Assembly (NCBI RefSeq): GCF_018219155.1
Contig: NZ_CP056123.1
Location: 992,001-1,056,000, forward strand
DNA length: 64,000 bases
DNA from: Moritella sp. 24
GTDB taxonomy: Bacteria > Pseudomonadota > Gammaproteobacteria > Enterobacterales > Moritellaceae
Reading direction: 5' to 3'
Each line of letters opens with the position of its first letter. The stretch's first letter is position 1. This document shows, one piece after another, positions 25,840 through 34,645 of the stretch. The position numbers and the translations under genes were made by a program. Below the pieces are notes generated by a model that worked only from the letters and a program-made list of their open reading frames with translations, was not told the DNA's origin and searched no databases.

Positions 25840-26358
25840 CTAAATCATTCTTTTTAAAATACGCCTACCCATCATTTCGTGCTTTATTAATGCGCCTAAG
25901 TGACACACGATTAATGCAACTAATAATCGGCAGGTATACAAATGTAGCGTTTCAAAAAAATGAATATTGCTTGGTTGTTGCAGTAATTGTGGAATTATAA
26001 ATAACTGAAATACATTTACATCATGATCCATCATCAATACACCGCTTACTAAAACTAATGAAACCAATACATAGAGTAGAGTATGTCCGGCGTGAGCTAG
26101 TTTGACTTCTAATGCTGACATTGCGGGATGTGCTTGGGGGATGCCTTGTTTTATTCGGTAGTAAATACGCCAACAAAACAGCGGAATAAACAGGGTGGTT
26201 ATCGACACATTGAAACTTAAAATGCGGGATTTTATATTACTTTCTAGTTCGAAGTAGGCGATGTACAACCCCGATATACTTGCCCATAAGATAACAAGTG
26301 CAGATACCCAATGAAGGTATTTTGCGGTGGTATCAAATTGAATGATTACTTTGCTCAT
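25840..26358 (-). CDS. Cytochrome b561 (CybB family)
   Basis: 172 residues, four helices. Conserved histidines appear in FDTTAKYLHWVSALVILW, KLAHAGHTLLYVLVSLVLV and CRLLVALIVCHLGALIKH, the usual di-haem ligands of prokaryotic b561 proteins. The family oxidises quinol and can pass electrons to superoxide. It is preceded by AGGAAAG. The neighbouring gbpA gene lies 99 bp upstream behind a terminator, so it is transcribed independently. Confidence 0.85.
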   Translation of the reverse strand: MSKVIIQFDTTAKYLHWVSALVILWASISGLYIAYFELESNIKSRILSFNVSITTLFIPLFCWRIYYRIKQGIPQAHPAMSALEVKLAHAGHTLLYVLVSLVLVSGVLMMDHDVNVFQLFIIPQLLQQPSNIHFFETLHLYTCRLLVALIVCHLGALIKHEMMGRRILKRMI

Positions 26359-26379
26359 ATGCTTTCCTATATCGCAGAG

Positions 26380-26414
26380 ATGAAAAAACAGCGTAAATAT
26401 GATTTACGCTGTTT
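26380..26414 (-). terminator. gbpA terminator
   Basis: A perfect 13-bp stem AAACAGCGTAAAT / ATTTACGCTGTTT with a 3-nt loop, followed on the minus strand by a T6 run. It lies just downstream of the gbpA stop. Confidence 0.85.
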
Positions 26415-26457
26415 GATTTAAACTGAGCTTTTTCCAGCGGTGGCTAATATGTGGCTG

Positions 26458-27879
26458 TTAGCAAGGACCAACTAATACCCAACCTGAATACTGTGTATCA
26501 GGTGTTCTACCTACATCAGTCCAGCGCTCTGCACGGTAAACATTCCCTTGGTAAGATACTTCTTCACCCGGTTTGTATTGTTTGCTGATATCAACTTCTT
26601 GGATATCTTGGCAATCACCCGGGACTTCAGCATCGACGATATTGAAACTATTTGATTCTTGCAGTGATAGGTTAGCGTCATCATTTGAGTTGGCAATTGA
26701 AACCAATTTAAATGTGCCCGCTGTCGCATTGTGGAGTGCTATTGTAAAGTGCCCAACCGTGTCATTTATATTTTTAGATTCAGATGCGATAGCTTTATTA
26801 TTGGCGTCAAAGATGGTGTTAGTGACATTTAAATTACCAACAGCTTCAATGCTAAAGGTCACATCAACCGTATTGTTATTAAGTACGTATTCATCTTCTA
26901 AGCCTAAAACGGTAATGCTATCGTCAACAGGGATATCACCTTTAATGATGTCAATTTCAACAGAGCTAAGGCTTGAGTCTGTTTTCAGGTAGACAGGGTT
27001 ATTGCCGTAAATTGGGGTGAATTCATCTTTATTGTTTTTTGTTCCGGCTTGCGCATTGCTTTGCGTTGCATTAATCGCTGTGGCGAGGTTGTACGACCAA
27101 GTATTCTTTTTACCGTTCGCTAAAGAGCCAATTTCAATACTTGTTTCACTTGTGAATGAGCCTGTCGATGAATCAAAGAAGCGAGCTTTCACTTTATCGC
27201 CAACGATTAAATCTTCTTTTGGCGCGATGGTGGTACTTTGCTGCCAAACATCCGGTAGTGGCGGTGGCGTTACACCGTCTTCAAACTCGACATCGATGAC
27301 ATTGTAAAACGCGTTTGCAGTATCGTCGATGGTCCATACCGACAGGATAACTTGATAGCCACTGCGCTCTGGAACATGACAGGTGTGTGCGTTACCTAAA
27401 TTCTTTGGTGGTTGCTGACCATTCATATCAATAACACAGAACGGATTTTCTAAATCAAAAGATGCACGGGTTAATGGCGCATTTTGATCCCAGTCTGGCT
27501 TAGTGATGTAATAAACATAATCCGTGGTTTTATGATTGGCAGTACTGAACCAGTGAAAGTCATTTGAACCCGCCTGGATTTTGGTTTTATACCATTTGTT
27601 TGATGATTGCAGGTCAAGCACATCAAATGAACCGCCTTTTTGTGCTGATGCGATCTTACCATCAACAGGGCCAGCAGCTGGAAAGCCTTTTGGTGCTTCT
27701 AAACTTTGTCTATCGTATGACGCACTCGCACAATCATTCTTAGAACCATTGTCTGAATGACATAAATTAACGCGTGAAGGGAACTCTCCTGCTATATATC
27801 CGTGTGCGGTGGCAACCGAAGGGATGAAAGCGGCTGATACAGCCAAGGCACTGAGTGACGTTAATATTACTTTTTTCAT
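26458..27879 (-). CDS. gbpA: GbpA: chitin-active LPMO / N-acetylglucosamine-binding adhesin
   Basis: 473 residues from the ATG at 27879. A 25-residue signal peptide ends VATA, exposing His26 of HGYIAGEFPSRVNLC, the copper histidine-brace residue of AA10 lytic polysaccharide monooxygenases. The second brace histidine lies in NAHTCHVPERSGYQVILSVW. After the LPMO domain come two further domains (a GbpA2-like domain from about residue 220, with APKEDLIVGDKVKARFFD) and a C-terminal CBM5/12 chitin-binding module with YKPGEEVSYQGNVYRAERW. This is the four-domain plan of Vibrio cholerae GbpA, a secreted chitin and host-mucin adhesin. It is exported by type II secretion in that organism. Confidence 0.9.
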   Translation of the reverse strand: MKKVILTSLSALAVSAAFIPSVATAHGYIAGEFPSRVNLCHSDNGSKNDCASASYDRQSLEAPKGFPAAGPVDGKIASAQKGGSFDVLDLQSSNKWYKTKIQAGSNDFHWFSTANHKTTDYVYYITKPDWDQNAPLTRASFDLENPFCVIDMNGQQPPKNLGNAHTCHVPERSGYQVILSVWTIDDTANAFYNVIDVEFEDGVTPPPLPDVWQQSTTIAPKEDLIVGDKVKARFFDSSTGSFTSETSIEIGSLANGKKNTWSYNLATAINATQSNAQAGTKNNKDEFTPIYGNNPVYLKTDSSLSSVEIDIIKGDIPVDDSITVLGLEDEYVLNNNTVDVTFSIEAVGNLNVTNTIFDANNKAIASESKNINDTVGHFTIALHNATAGTFKLVSIANSNDDANLSLQESNSFNIVDAEVPGDCQDIQEVDISKQYKPGEEVSYQGNVYRAERWTDVGRTPDTQYSGWVLVGPC

Positions 27880-28214
27880 ATCATAAACTCCATGTTCATT
27901 TAATTTAAGCATGCTGACATAGAGCTGTGAGTGCCCCATTGCTGCTTAGTTAGCATAACTAGATGTCACATCTACCACCAGAGTAATGCTTTATGAGCGT
28001 TTATGAAAATGTGCCTAGTCGTGCCAGCAATACACATATACTGGCAATGTAGGCATTTATTAAAATAAAATTAAAACTATTACTGTGGAATTAGTGTCTA
28101 CATAAACATATATTTCAAAATATAATAATTAGTTGTGTTTTTATTTTAAACTTAGTGTTTAATGACGTTATTCAAGAGCAATGATAAGGGCGTAGATATA
28201 ATGTGGATGTGGAA
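27880..28214. other. Intergenic region between gbpA and the signalling operon
   Basis: About 335 bp, very AT-rich, divergent promoters expected. I see a short palindrome AGATGTCACATCT near 27961-27973 and a weak hairpin GCCAG...CTGGC near 28020-28045. No confident operator, ORF or RNA is visible. Confidence 0.4.
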
Positions 28215-29174
28215 ATGGGATATAAAAAATACGCTTATCAGAAAACAGTAATAATGAAGGTATTCTCAAGTTTTTTAAGAAAGATACGATCAGAGCATTG
28301 TCTTTCGCAAGAAGGTCTACGGGCTTTATTAGCGGAACGAAGTCACTCTTTTGATAGCTTAGATACGATATCAATCAGTCGTTGGGAACGCGGTATTAAC
28401 ACTCCATCCTTAACTAAGCAGTCTGAAATTGCGGAAGTGTTTGGTGAGGACCTGTTTAATATTTATAGTTCAGATGCGAGTTTTGTAGAAGAAAGTGTGT
28501 ATTCTATTCAGCTTTCGAGCAGCGGGAAAAGTGATAAAGCAGCGCACCCTTATTATAACTATGAACAATACCATACTAAGTCGATGCTATCTGACCACGC
28601 TAATTTTTCATCTATGTTAAAGCTCTGCTTAATGTATGAAGGTAATCCGCGTTTATTTCCTGCACATCAAGAAATAGCCTCAACTACATCATTAAAACCG
28701 CTCAATTTAGTCTCGGCTTTTTGCAGTTTTAGTCAATTAGTGGGGCATTGCTTATTTTGTAAGGTAAATACAAAAGCATTATTTGAATTTATGAATTGCA
28801 GTATCGACATTATGGAATTATTGAATGTCGCGAAGCAAGATCGTGCGAACGTACTGGTTGTGCTTTCTTCCTTTGGTGTCTCGCCGCAAATTGATAATCA
28901 TATGATGTCTGTTTATCTGAATCAGTTAGCGATGGATAAAACGATTGAATATCTGAGTTTTAGTACGTGTGATAGCAAATTGAAACAGAAATTAATGCAA
29001 ATGAAGATCCCTATGTTTAAAGTAAAACCAATTGAACACCAGTCTAAAACCATTCAAAACTACTCGTTTATTATGAGTCGTTCTGAAGTGATGGCAAACC
29101 GAAATATGCTTATGCTTTCTGTTATACCAACAATAAATATTAAACCGATGAATAGCGGTATAACGGAGTCGTGA
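28215..29174 (+). CDS. XRE-type HTH protein with unknown C-terminal domain
   Basis: 319 residues from the ATG at 28215 (GGAT upstream; another ATG at 28254 is possible). The N-terminal HTH_3 domain reads FLRKIRSEHCLSQEGLRALL, then SISRWERGINTPSL. The remaining 230 residues contain CSFSQLVGHCLFCKVNTKAL and SIDIMELLNVAKQDRANVLV and do not match any family I know. It is the first gene of a four-gene operon, coupled by TGATG to the REC-EAL gene. It is probably the DNA-binding output or regulator of this c-di-GMP signalling module, by analogy with VieA where HTH and EAL are fused. The analogy is inference. Confidence 0.65.
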   Translation: MGYKKYAYQKTVIMKVFSSFLRKIRSEHCLSQEGLRALLAERSHSFDSLDTISISRWERGINTPSLTKQSEIAEVFGEDLFNIYSSDASFVEESVYSIQLSSSGKSDKAAHPYYNYEQYHTKSMLSDHANFSSMLKLCLMYEGNPRLFPAHQEIASTTSLKPLNLVSAFCSFSQLVGHCLFCKVNTKALFEFMNCSIDIMELLNVAKQDRANVLVVLSSFGVSPQIDNHMMSVYLNQLAMDKTIEYLSFSTCDSKLKQKLMQMKIPMFKVKPIEHQSKTIQNYSFIMSRSEVMANRNMLMLSVIPTINIKPMNSGITES

Positions 29175-30376
29175 TGAATATTTTAATTATTGATGATCAA
29201 GTGTTTATCCGAGAGGCAATTAAAGCCGATCTTGCTGCAAGTATCTTAGTGAATGACTTCCAGACGTTTGAAGCTGAAGATGCTAATCAAGGTATTGACG
29301 CTATTGTTGCTATTGAAGGCCATGTTGATTTACTGATCCTAGATTTAAAAATGGATAACAGTGACGGGATGGAAGTCATTAATTTCTTATCTGAACATGC
29401 CCATTATGCCACTATTCCGCTTGCTGTGATTAGCTCTGCTGATAAGCGTACGTTGGGTTTAGTGAGCAGTATTGCCAGTAGTTTGAAGCTAAATCTTGTT
29501 GGCGTGTTTGAAAAACCGATTCATGTGGACTTCATATTAGCGGAAGCGACTCGTTTACAGAATCAACATCGTAATGCGACAGAAGTAAAAGCGCTAGCAA
29601 GCGTGTCGGATAATGATATTACCCAACTGCTGGCTGATGATCATATTTTACTTTGTTTTCAGCCTCAAGTGGATATGAAGAGTAAAGGCATTAGCGGCTT
29701 TGAAGTGCTCGCGAGAATGTACGACGAAAATGGTTATATTTACCCCGATACGTTTTTGCCTTTGCTTGATAAAGCGGGATTAAATGTTGATTTCACCAAG
29801 CTCATTATTGCTAAAGCATTTAAGTTTTGGGCGAGTGAAGAGATGTTATCACCTTATACATTATCCATTAATGTTACCGCCGAAGACTTAATTAGCGAGA
29901 GTTTGATTGACTACATTATTAGTCTTAAGCAAGCGCATTCTCATATTAAACTCACCTTAGAGTTAACCGAATCTCAAGCAATAATTAATGAAGCCAGTGC
30001 CTTAAATTCCATTGCGCGGTTGATTATTAATGATATCGGTATTTCACTGGATGATTTTGGTAAAAGTTATTCAACTTACGAACGTTTAGATACCATTCCT
30101 TTTAATGAAATTAAAATTGATCGTTCTTTTGTGTGTGATATTGATACCAATGAACAGCATCATCTCATTGTTGAATCAACGATAGCCTTAGCTAAAAAAA
30201 TGTCCGTCAGTGTGGTAGCTGAAGGTATTGAGACTGAAAGTGTACTTAACATTTTAAGCGAATTGGGTTGTGATATCGCACAAGGGTATTTATATAGCCC
30301 ACCAATGGAAGGGCGTTATTTAAAGGCTTGGATAAACAGCTATATAAATAAGGATACTGTCGCTAATGCGCATTGA
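29174..30376 (+). CDS. Response regulator with EAL c-di-GMP phosphodiesterase domain
   Basis: 400 residues. The N-terminal receiver has the acidic pair IIDDQ, the phosphoacceptor in LLILDLKMDNSDG, a Ser in VISSAD and Lys in EKPI. The EAL domain retains every catalytic element: E in GFEVLARM, N in SINVTAEDL, E in LELTES, DD in ISLDDFGKSYS, K in EIKIDRSFV, E in VVAEGIET and Q in DIAQGYLYSPP. It should therefore hydrolyse c-di-GMP under control of phosphorylation. It starts on ATG 29174 sharing a base with the upstream stop and has GGAG in front. The Hpt gene overlaps its end by 11 nt. Confidence 0.9.
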   Translation: MNILIIDDQVFIREAIKADLAASILVNDFQTFEAEDANQGIDAIVAIEGHVDLLILDLKMDNSDGMEVINFLSEHAHYATIPLAVISSADKRTLGLVSSIASSLKLNLVGVFEKPIHVDFILAEATRLQNQHRNATEVKALASVSDNDITQLLADDHILLCFQPQVDMKSKGISGFEVLARMYDENGYIYPDTFLPLLDKAGLNVDFTKLIIAKAFKFWASEEMLSPYTLSINVTAEDLISESLIDYIISLKQAHSHIKLTLELTESQAIINEASALNSIARLIINDIGISLDDFGKSYSTYERLDTIPFNEIKIDRSFVCDIDTNEQHHLIVESTIALAKKMSVSVVAEGIETESVLNILSELGCDIAQGYLYSPPMEGRYLKAWINSYINKDTVANAH

Positions 30377-30659
30377 TATTAGCGATAACTTACGCCATTT
30401 CTTTACTCGTTATAATGAAGAAAGGCGTTTATCTTTGTGGCAAGCACTACTCGATGAACTTGTTAGCATTAAAGTGCAAGCGCAGTTTGTTGAAAGTGAT
30501 GAGCAGTTAAATGCTGTAAAACATAAATTTAAAGGCATCTGCCGTTATCTCGCGATTGAGTTTGATATGCAAATGGCACAGATAATCTCAGCGGAACAAC
30601 TGCTTGATGTTGTTGGTCATATTTACGAGCAAGTCGTTGCGATTAAAGATGAATTATAA
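30366..30659 (+). CDS. Stand-alone Hpt-like phosphotransfer protein
   Basis: 97 residues, all helical in appearance. The central motif AVKHKFKGICRYLAIEF matches the Hpt signature in which His is followed by x-LKG (here H-K-F-K-G), giving the phosphorylatable histidine. It overlaps the REC-EAL stop by 11 nt and is overlapped by the hybrid kinase start by 11 nt. A role as intermediate between the kinase receiver and the REC-EAL protein is inferred from position and motif. It is too short to hold any catalytic domain. Confidence 0.7.
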   Translation: MRIDISDNLRHFFTRYNEERRLSLWQALLDELVSIKVQAQFVESDEQLNAVKHKFKGICRYLAIEFDMQMAQIISAEQLLDVVGHIYEQVVAIKDEL

Positions 30660-32550
30660 TTTTAATATCCGTAATTATGTGTGTTGTTGTTTGTTTATTA
30701 CTGCGCTGATCCTTGCTGTATTTATTAATGATGGCTTGAATACATTTAAGCTTAATCATGATAAAAAAGTAGCGACGCTTATGGCATTTAATCAAGAAAA
30801 TTATTTGCAGCATCGACTTATTATAAATGCGCTTAGATCTTTCTTTAAGTCATCTGAAGGGGTGAAGCAGATAGAATTTGAGGTTTTTACGCAAGAATTA
30901 CTCGGTAAAAGAAACGCATTACTCTTTACACTGACGCCTGAACTGGCGTTAGGTTATATCTCTGATGAGGCGCTTGTTAGTCAGTTAGATATGCTAGAAA
31001 CGAGTATTGCGTCGGATGGTCGCGTAAGTGGGCGTCTACCTCGTTATCAGTTAGTCTCTATCGGTATTGATGAGCCTAACATGCCGTATTTGTTTTATGG
31101 CATACCATTAGAAAATCTATTATTTAAAATCAACAAATTACAAGACTCTTGTTTACAATACTCATCATCCCAATTATCGGTTGAACGTAATGATTGTGCG
31201 TTATGGCCTGCTAATATGTTGTCGTCGTTTTTTCGCTACAGCACGGACTTAGATATCAGTATTCCTGAATATAATTTTTATTATACGTTAGGTATTGATT
31301 CTCAAGTCTCTTCGGTAAAGTTGGTTGAATTCACTTGCACGGTATTATCTATCTTATTCCTTTGTATTTTGATTTCTGTTTTGCTGTATTTCAAGTTAGT
31401 CAGTAAGCATCTATTTAACCGTATTGAGCGAGAAAACAAGCTGAGTGTGGCGATGGTATCGAGTATTAATCATGAGATCAGAACCCCGATCAATGCGTTA
31501 TTAGGCTACAGTAAAATGCTGAAGGATATGCCAAAGATTAGTGATGATCATAATGCTGTGATTGATAAAATGATGTGGTCAGCTAACTTATTATACTCAG
31601 TCGCTGAAAATACGTTGAATTACAGTAAGTCGACAATCGGTCGTATGATACTGAATGACGCGCTAATAAATGTTGTCCAATATATTGATAATATTAAAAA
31701 CTATTATGGTGAGTTAAGCATGCCAGCGGGTAAGTCGCTTCATTTTCATGTGAGCGATAAGTTACCTGAAATGATCCGCTTAGACAGCGCTAAATTATTT
31801 CAAATTATGACGAATATGATCAATAACGCCTTGAAATATAGCACTGGCCACGCAGTTCATTGCCACATTGATATTTGTCAGCGTTCGGGGTTTAACGACT
31901 TAAATATTCGGAGTGATTACCTGCGTATTTTGATCCAAGACTCTGGGCTCGGCATGTCCAAATCCACTAAAGAATTACTCATTAATCCTTTTACTGTCGA
32001 TGCAGAATCTAAGCTGAATCAAGTGTCGAGTATTGGTTTGGGGCTTTATACTTCTAACCAACTGCTGAAACAGATAGGTGGTAAATTAAGGTTACATAGC
32101 GTGGTCAATGAAGGCACTAAAATTATGCTGCACTTTCCATGTCAGCTTGATAGTTCAGTATCATCCCCACAGCTGCAGCCCATTAATTACCGTAATACAG
32201 ATATTTTAATCGTTGATGATAATAGCTTTAATCTTGAAATATGTAATGCGATGTTGGAAGAAAAACAGTTTAATACTGTTTGTGCGGACAATTCGAAAGT
32301 GGCATTAGCCCAATTTGTGAATGTTGATCCCGATGTTGTGATTGTGGATTATCAGTTAGATGAAATGAATGGATTGGAATTAATCGCCAAAATGAAATGT
32401 ATTCAAGCGAATACGCAAACTCAATATTTTATTTTATCGGCGAGTGATAAAAACGAGATAGTAGGTAGTGAACCTCACACTGATATTTACTTTATGCAAA
32501 AGCCGTTTAACATCGCGATATTTTTAAGTTGTTTGGTAAACAGCAAATAA
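30649..32550 (+). CDS. Hybrid sensor histidine kinase (HK-REC)
   Basis: 633 residues. Helix 1 (about residues 10-30) and helix 2 (about 220-245, VLSILFLCILISVLLYF) bracket a periplasmic sensor of about 190 residues with no family I recognise. Then come HisKA (SSINHEIRTPINALLGYSKM), HATPase (NMINNALKYSTG, DSGLGMSKS, SIGLGLYTS) and a C-terminal receiver (ILIVDDNSFN, VVIVDYQLDEMNG, LSASD, QKPF). The start ATG at 30649 overlaps the Hpt gene. It completes a four-step relay His-Asp-His-Asp with the Hpt and REC-EAL proteins encoded upstream. The domain order resembles VieS of Vibrio cholerae. Confidence 0.85.
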   Translation: MNYNFNIRNYVCCCLFITALILAVFINDGLNTFKLNHDKKVATLMAFNQENYLQHRLIINALRSFFKSSEGVKQIEFEVFTQELLGKRNALLFTLTPELALGYISDEALVSQLDMLETSIASDGRVSGRLPRYQLVSIGIDEPNMPYLFYGIPLENLLFKINKLQDSCLQYSSSQLSVERNDCALWPANMLSSFFRYSTDLDISIPEYNFYYTLGIDSQVSSVKLVEFTCTVLSILFLCILISVLLYFKLVSKHLFNRIERENKLSVAMVSSINHEIRTPINALLGYSKMLKDMPKISDDHNAVIDKMMWSANLLYSVAENTLNYSKSTIGRMILNDALINVVQYIDNIKNYYGELSMPAGKSLHFHVSDKLPEMIRLDSAKLFQIMTNMINNALKYSTGHAVHCHIDICQRSGFNDLNIRSDYLRILIQDSGLGMSKSTKELLINPFTVDAESKLNQVSSIGLGLYTSNQLLKQIGGKLRLHSVVNEGTKIMLHFPCQLDSSVSSPQLQPINYRNTDILIVDDNSFNLEICNAMLEEKQFNTVCADNSKVALAQFVNVDPDVVIVDYQLDEMNGLELIAKMKCIQANTQTQYFILSASDKNEIVGSEPHTDIYFMQKPFNIAIFLSCLVNSK

Positions 32551-32654
32551 CACGTTTTGTGGCGAGGGATTTAACATCTTCCCACAGGCGTTTGTCATGG
32601 GTATGATACGGCATTATTGAATGTATTAATTTCTGACTATATCAAGGTGAAACA

Positions 32655-33041
32655 ATGGCTAAATATAAGCCCGTCACTAAAATGCAAACATACGGTATTC
32701 ATTCTCAGTGGCAGAGTAAATCAAAAGACTTACCGAGTATTCAGCAGTTCACGACTGATATACCTGCTGAGATTGATATTGAATTTGGTTTTATCGTCAA
32801 TATCAAAAAAGCCCGTGGCGCCAAGATCCGTTTTTGTATTGATCATCCCGGTATTCTCGATAGTGATGGTAAGGTTCGAGCACCATTTACAGGCGAAGTG
32901 CATGTGACGAATAATGACTGGGATTTTTATCTCGGAGATACAGTATGGGAGCCCATTGCAGATAAATGCGGTGCATGGCGTATGACGATTGAATTAGATA
33001 ACAAAATATTAGCGGATAAAACCTTTAATGTCGCTGTATAG
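32655..33041 (+). CDS. DUF3859 protein
   Basis: 128 residues, no signal peptide, beta-rich. The features VTKMQTYGIHSQW, IDIEFGFIVNIKKARGAKIR and FYLGDTVWEPIADKCGAWRM match DUF3859, a small family in marine gammaproteobacteria of unknown function with an immunoglobulin-like predicted fold. It has an AAGGTG site before the start. It lies 51 bp before another unknown gene and may be co-transcribed with it. Confidence 0.65.
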   Translation: MAKYKPVTKMQTYGIHSQWQSKSKDLPSIQQFTTDIPAEIDIEFGFIVNIKKARGAKIRFCIDHPGILDSDGKVRAPFTGEVHVTNNDWDFYLGDTVWEPIADKCGAWRMTIELDNKILADKTFNVAV

Positions 33042-33092
33042 CTGCTAAAATCCAGCCCTCATGATCAACTATAGCCAACAAAGGTAGTCACT

Positions 33093-33728
33093 GTGGATAC
33101 GTTTATTTCCAAACAAATTGATAGCTCAACATTAAGATCACATCCTTGGACGAGTATGGTATCGGATGAATCGAGTGTGTACATGGATTTTAAACAGCAG
33201 CCTGCATTGATCCGAACAGCATTAGAAGATCTGTTACCGTTTACGCAGTGGGACTTTGTTGAACAGTTTTATACCTTGATTGAATGGGTGAATGGTTCAA
33301 GCTCACTACTGGAAAGTAACGATTGTGTGTTTAATGCCGTGGAAGATAATACTGACCAACAGTATCCGCATGCCAAAAAATGCAGTGCACGATTGATGAT
33401 TTTATTCCGCGATATTCCGGAAAATTGTCAGGAAAAAAGCATCGATTGGTTAATGAATACGATCCAGTCACTAGCATCATCAATGAAGCCGAGTTTTAAC
33501 GCAGGTGCGATGGGTTTATCGCAATCACCAACTTGCTATCTTGCGCTAGGTGATAAGCCTGATACCGGTGGTATGGGTTATCAGGTAACGTTAAATTTCT
33601 TTGCTTATGGCGAGAATGAGCAAGATTGTTATGGGAGCATGAAAGACGTTTTGGCTATTGCCCAACATGCTCTGCTACGTGTGAATATGCGCATTAAAAA
33701 TGGCGAGATTGACGCGCTTTATTATTAA
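33093..33728 (+). CDS. Hypothetical protein
   Basis: 211 residues, GTG start with AAGG upstream. No signal peptide or membrane segment. I do not recognise a family. Recognisable points are a Cys/acidic middle part (SLLESNDCVFNAVEDN), an Ala/Arg-rich helix (AKKCSARLMILFRDIPENC), and NAGAMGLSQSPTCYLALGDK before a beta-hairpin GMGYQVTLNFFAYGENEQDC. It follows DUF3859 and is convergent with the AllA-like gene. Confidence 0.55.
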   Translation: MDTFISKQIDSSTLRSHPWTSMVSDESSVYMDFKQQPALIRTALEDLLPFTQWDFVEQFYTLIEWVNGSSSLLESNDCVFNAVEDNTDQQYPHAKKCSARLMILFRDIPENCQEKSIDWLMNTIQSLASSMKPSFNAGAMGLSQSPTCYLALGDKPDTGGMGYQVTLNFFAYGENEQDCYGSMKDVLAIAQHALLRVNMRIKNGEIDALYY

Positions 33729-33736
33729 GTGACACC

Positions 33737-33764
33737 GTGTAAGTTACATTGTGTAAGTTACATT
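33737..33764. repeat. 14-bp tandem repeat
   Basis: Two perfect copies of GTGTAAGTTACATT (33737-33750, 33751-33764) between convergent genes. Likely replication slippage; no clear terminator is visible here. Confidence 0.85.
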
Positions 33765-33767
33765 GTA

Positions 33768-34454
33768 TTATGTTGGCAGTTGCGTTAAATCAACGCGTAA
33801 TAAACAGTTAAACTCTTTGCCAAAATCAACTGATACTCGGGCGTGTACTGCGCCTTGTTTATCGTCAAATTCTTCTTCCCCTGAAATTGCAAATACCCCC
33901 TCGTGCCAAATATCAGCATGGATCGCAGCCCCTTGTTCACCACTAAAATAAAAGCACACAAAATCTTTTGGCTTCACGTCATCACCGGGTAAGGCTAACG
34001 GCAATAAAAAAGGTTTATTCGATTTTGGGTAAAACATCTGACCGCCATCGGGGTGGTAGTTTGCATGCCATAAAATCAGTTGCGTCGGTTTATCATTGTG
34101 GGTATCTACAGCCACTTCAGGGCGTTGGTTATAACCGATAATGTAATGCCCATCGACGGCCTTATTACGGCCAAACAGGTAATCACCTTTCCAACTACTA
34201 ATAAAAGTACCTTGAGTTACACCGCCTTCGTCGCCAGTATCTTCATCCACTTTACGCCACCCTTGTGCTGGCCAGCGGGTTATTTCAATATCAAAATTTT
34301 CTGGGTCATCAACAAAAACACCGTAACCCTTTAAGGATTCAGGCGTTGCTTTCACAATTGGAATATCGAATAAAGCAAGATCAGAGGCAATATCAGGATT
34401 GAGGTAATCTTGAACCGTATTTGTAATGGTCGTATTTGAAGCTGAAGAGGTCAT
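33768..34454 (-). CDS. AllA/ureidoglycolate-lyase-like cupin protein
   Basis: 228 residues. The C-terminal half has a cupin barrel with the block AAIHADIWHEGVFAISGEEE and VSVDFGKEFNCLLRVDL, the pattern of the ureidoglycolate lyase (AllA) superfamily. The N-terminal half, with LKGYGVFVDDPENFDIEIT and RWPAQGWRKVDEDTG, also fits. The chain is longer than E. coli AllA (160), so it belongs to a wider uncharacterised branch. It is divergent from the phosphonate-binding protein gene, with the inverted repeat at 34588-34615 between them. No purine genes are nearby, so a role in the phosphonate/betaine pathway is more likely than allantoin breakdown (inference). Confidence 0.65.
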   Translation of the reverse strand: MTSSASNTTITNTVQDYLNPDIASDLALFDIPIVKATPESLKGYGVFVDDPENFDIEITRWPAQGWRKVDEDTGDEGGVTQGTFISSWKGDYLFGRNKAVDGHYIIGYNQRPEVAVDTHNDKPTQLILWHANYHPDGGQMFYPKSNKPFLLPLALPGDDVKPKDFVCFYFSGEQGAAIHADIWHEGVFAISGEEEFDDKQGAVHARVSVDFGKEFNCLLRVDLTQLPT

Positions 34455-34587
34455 GTTCGTGTCTGCGCTAGTTGAATATACGCGTAAATTAGCATTTCAT
34501 TGTTTAATTTTAATGACACTGTTTCATCTTATCGAAATAATAACCGCATAAAACTGCAATATAGTCCCTCTAGAATACGCCTTCTAA

Positions 34588-34615
34588 ATACCTATCTATT
34601 TGTGTTGATAGGTAT
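34588..34615 (+). promoter_or_regulatory. Inverted-repeat operator upstream of the phosphonate-binding protein gene
   Basis: Perfect 9-bp arms ATACCTATC (34588-34596) and GATAGGTAT (34607-34615) with a 10-bp spacer, 30 bp upstream of the ATG at 34646 and 134 bp from the divergent AllA-like gene. It could be a repressor or activator site, or a 5'-UTR hairpin. No regulator gene is adjacent. Confidence 0.6.
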
Positions 34616-34645
34616 ACATCAACTAATCAATAAAGGATGTTATTG

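Noticed and set aside
26573-26992. Long antisense frame in gbpA
   Set aside because: Shadow of a strongly supported gene; composition is low-complexity and it lacks a start signal.
32617-32907. Plus-strand frame overlapping the DUF3859 gene
   Set aside because: Out of frame with a protein that matches a family; no ribosome site.
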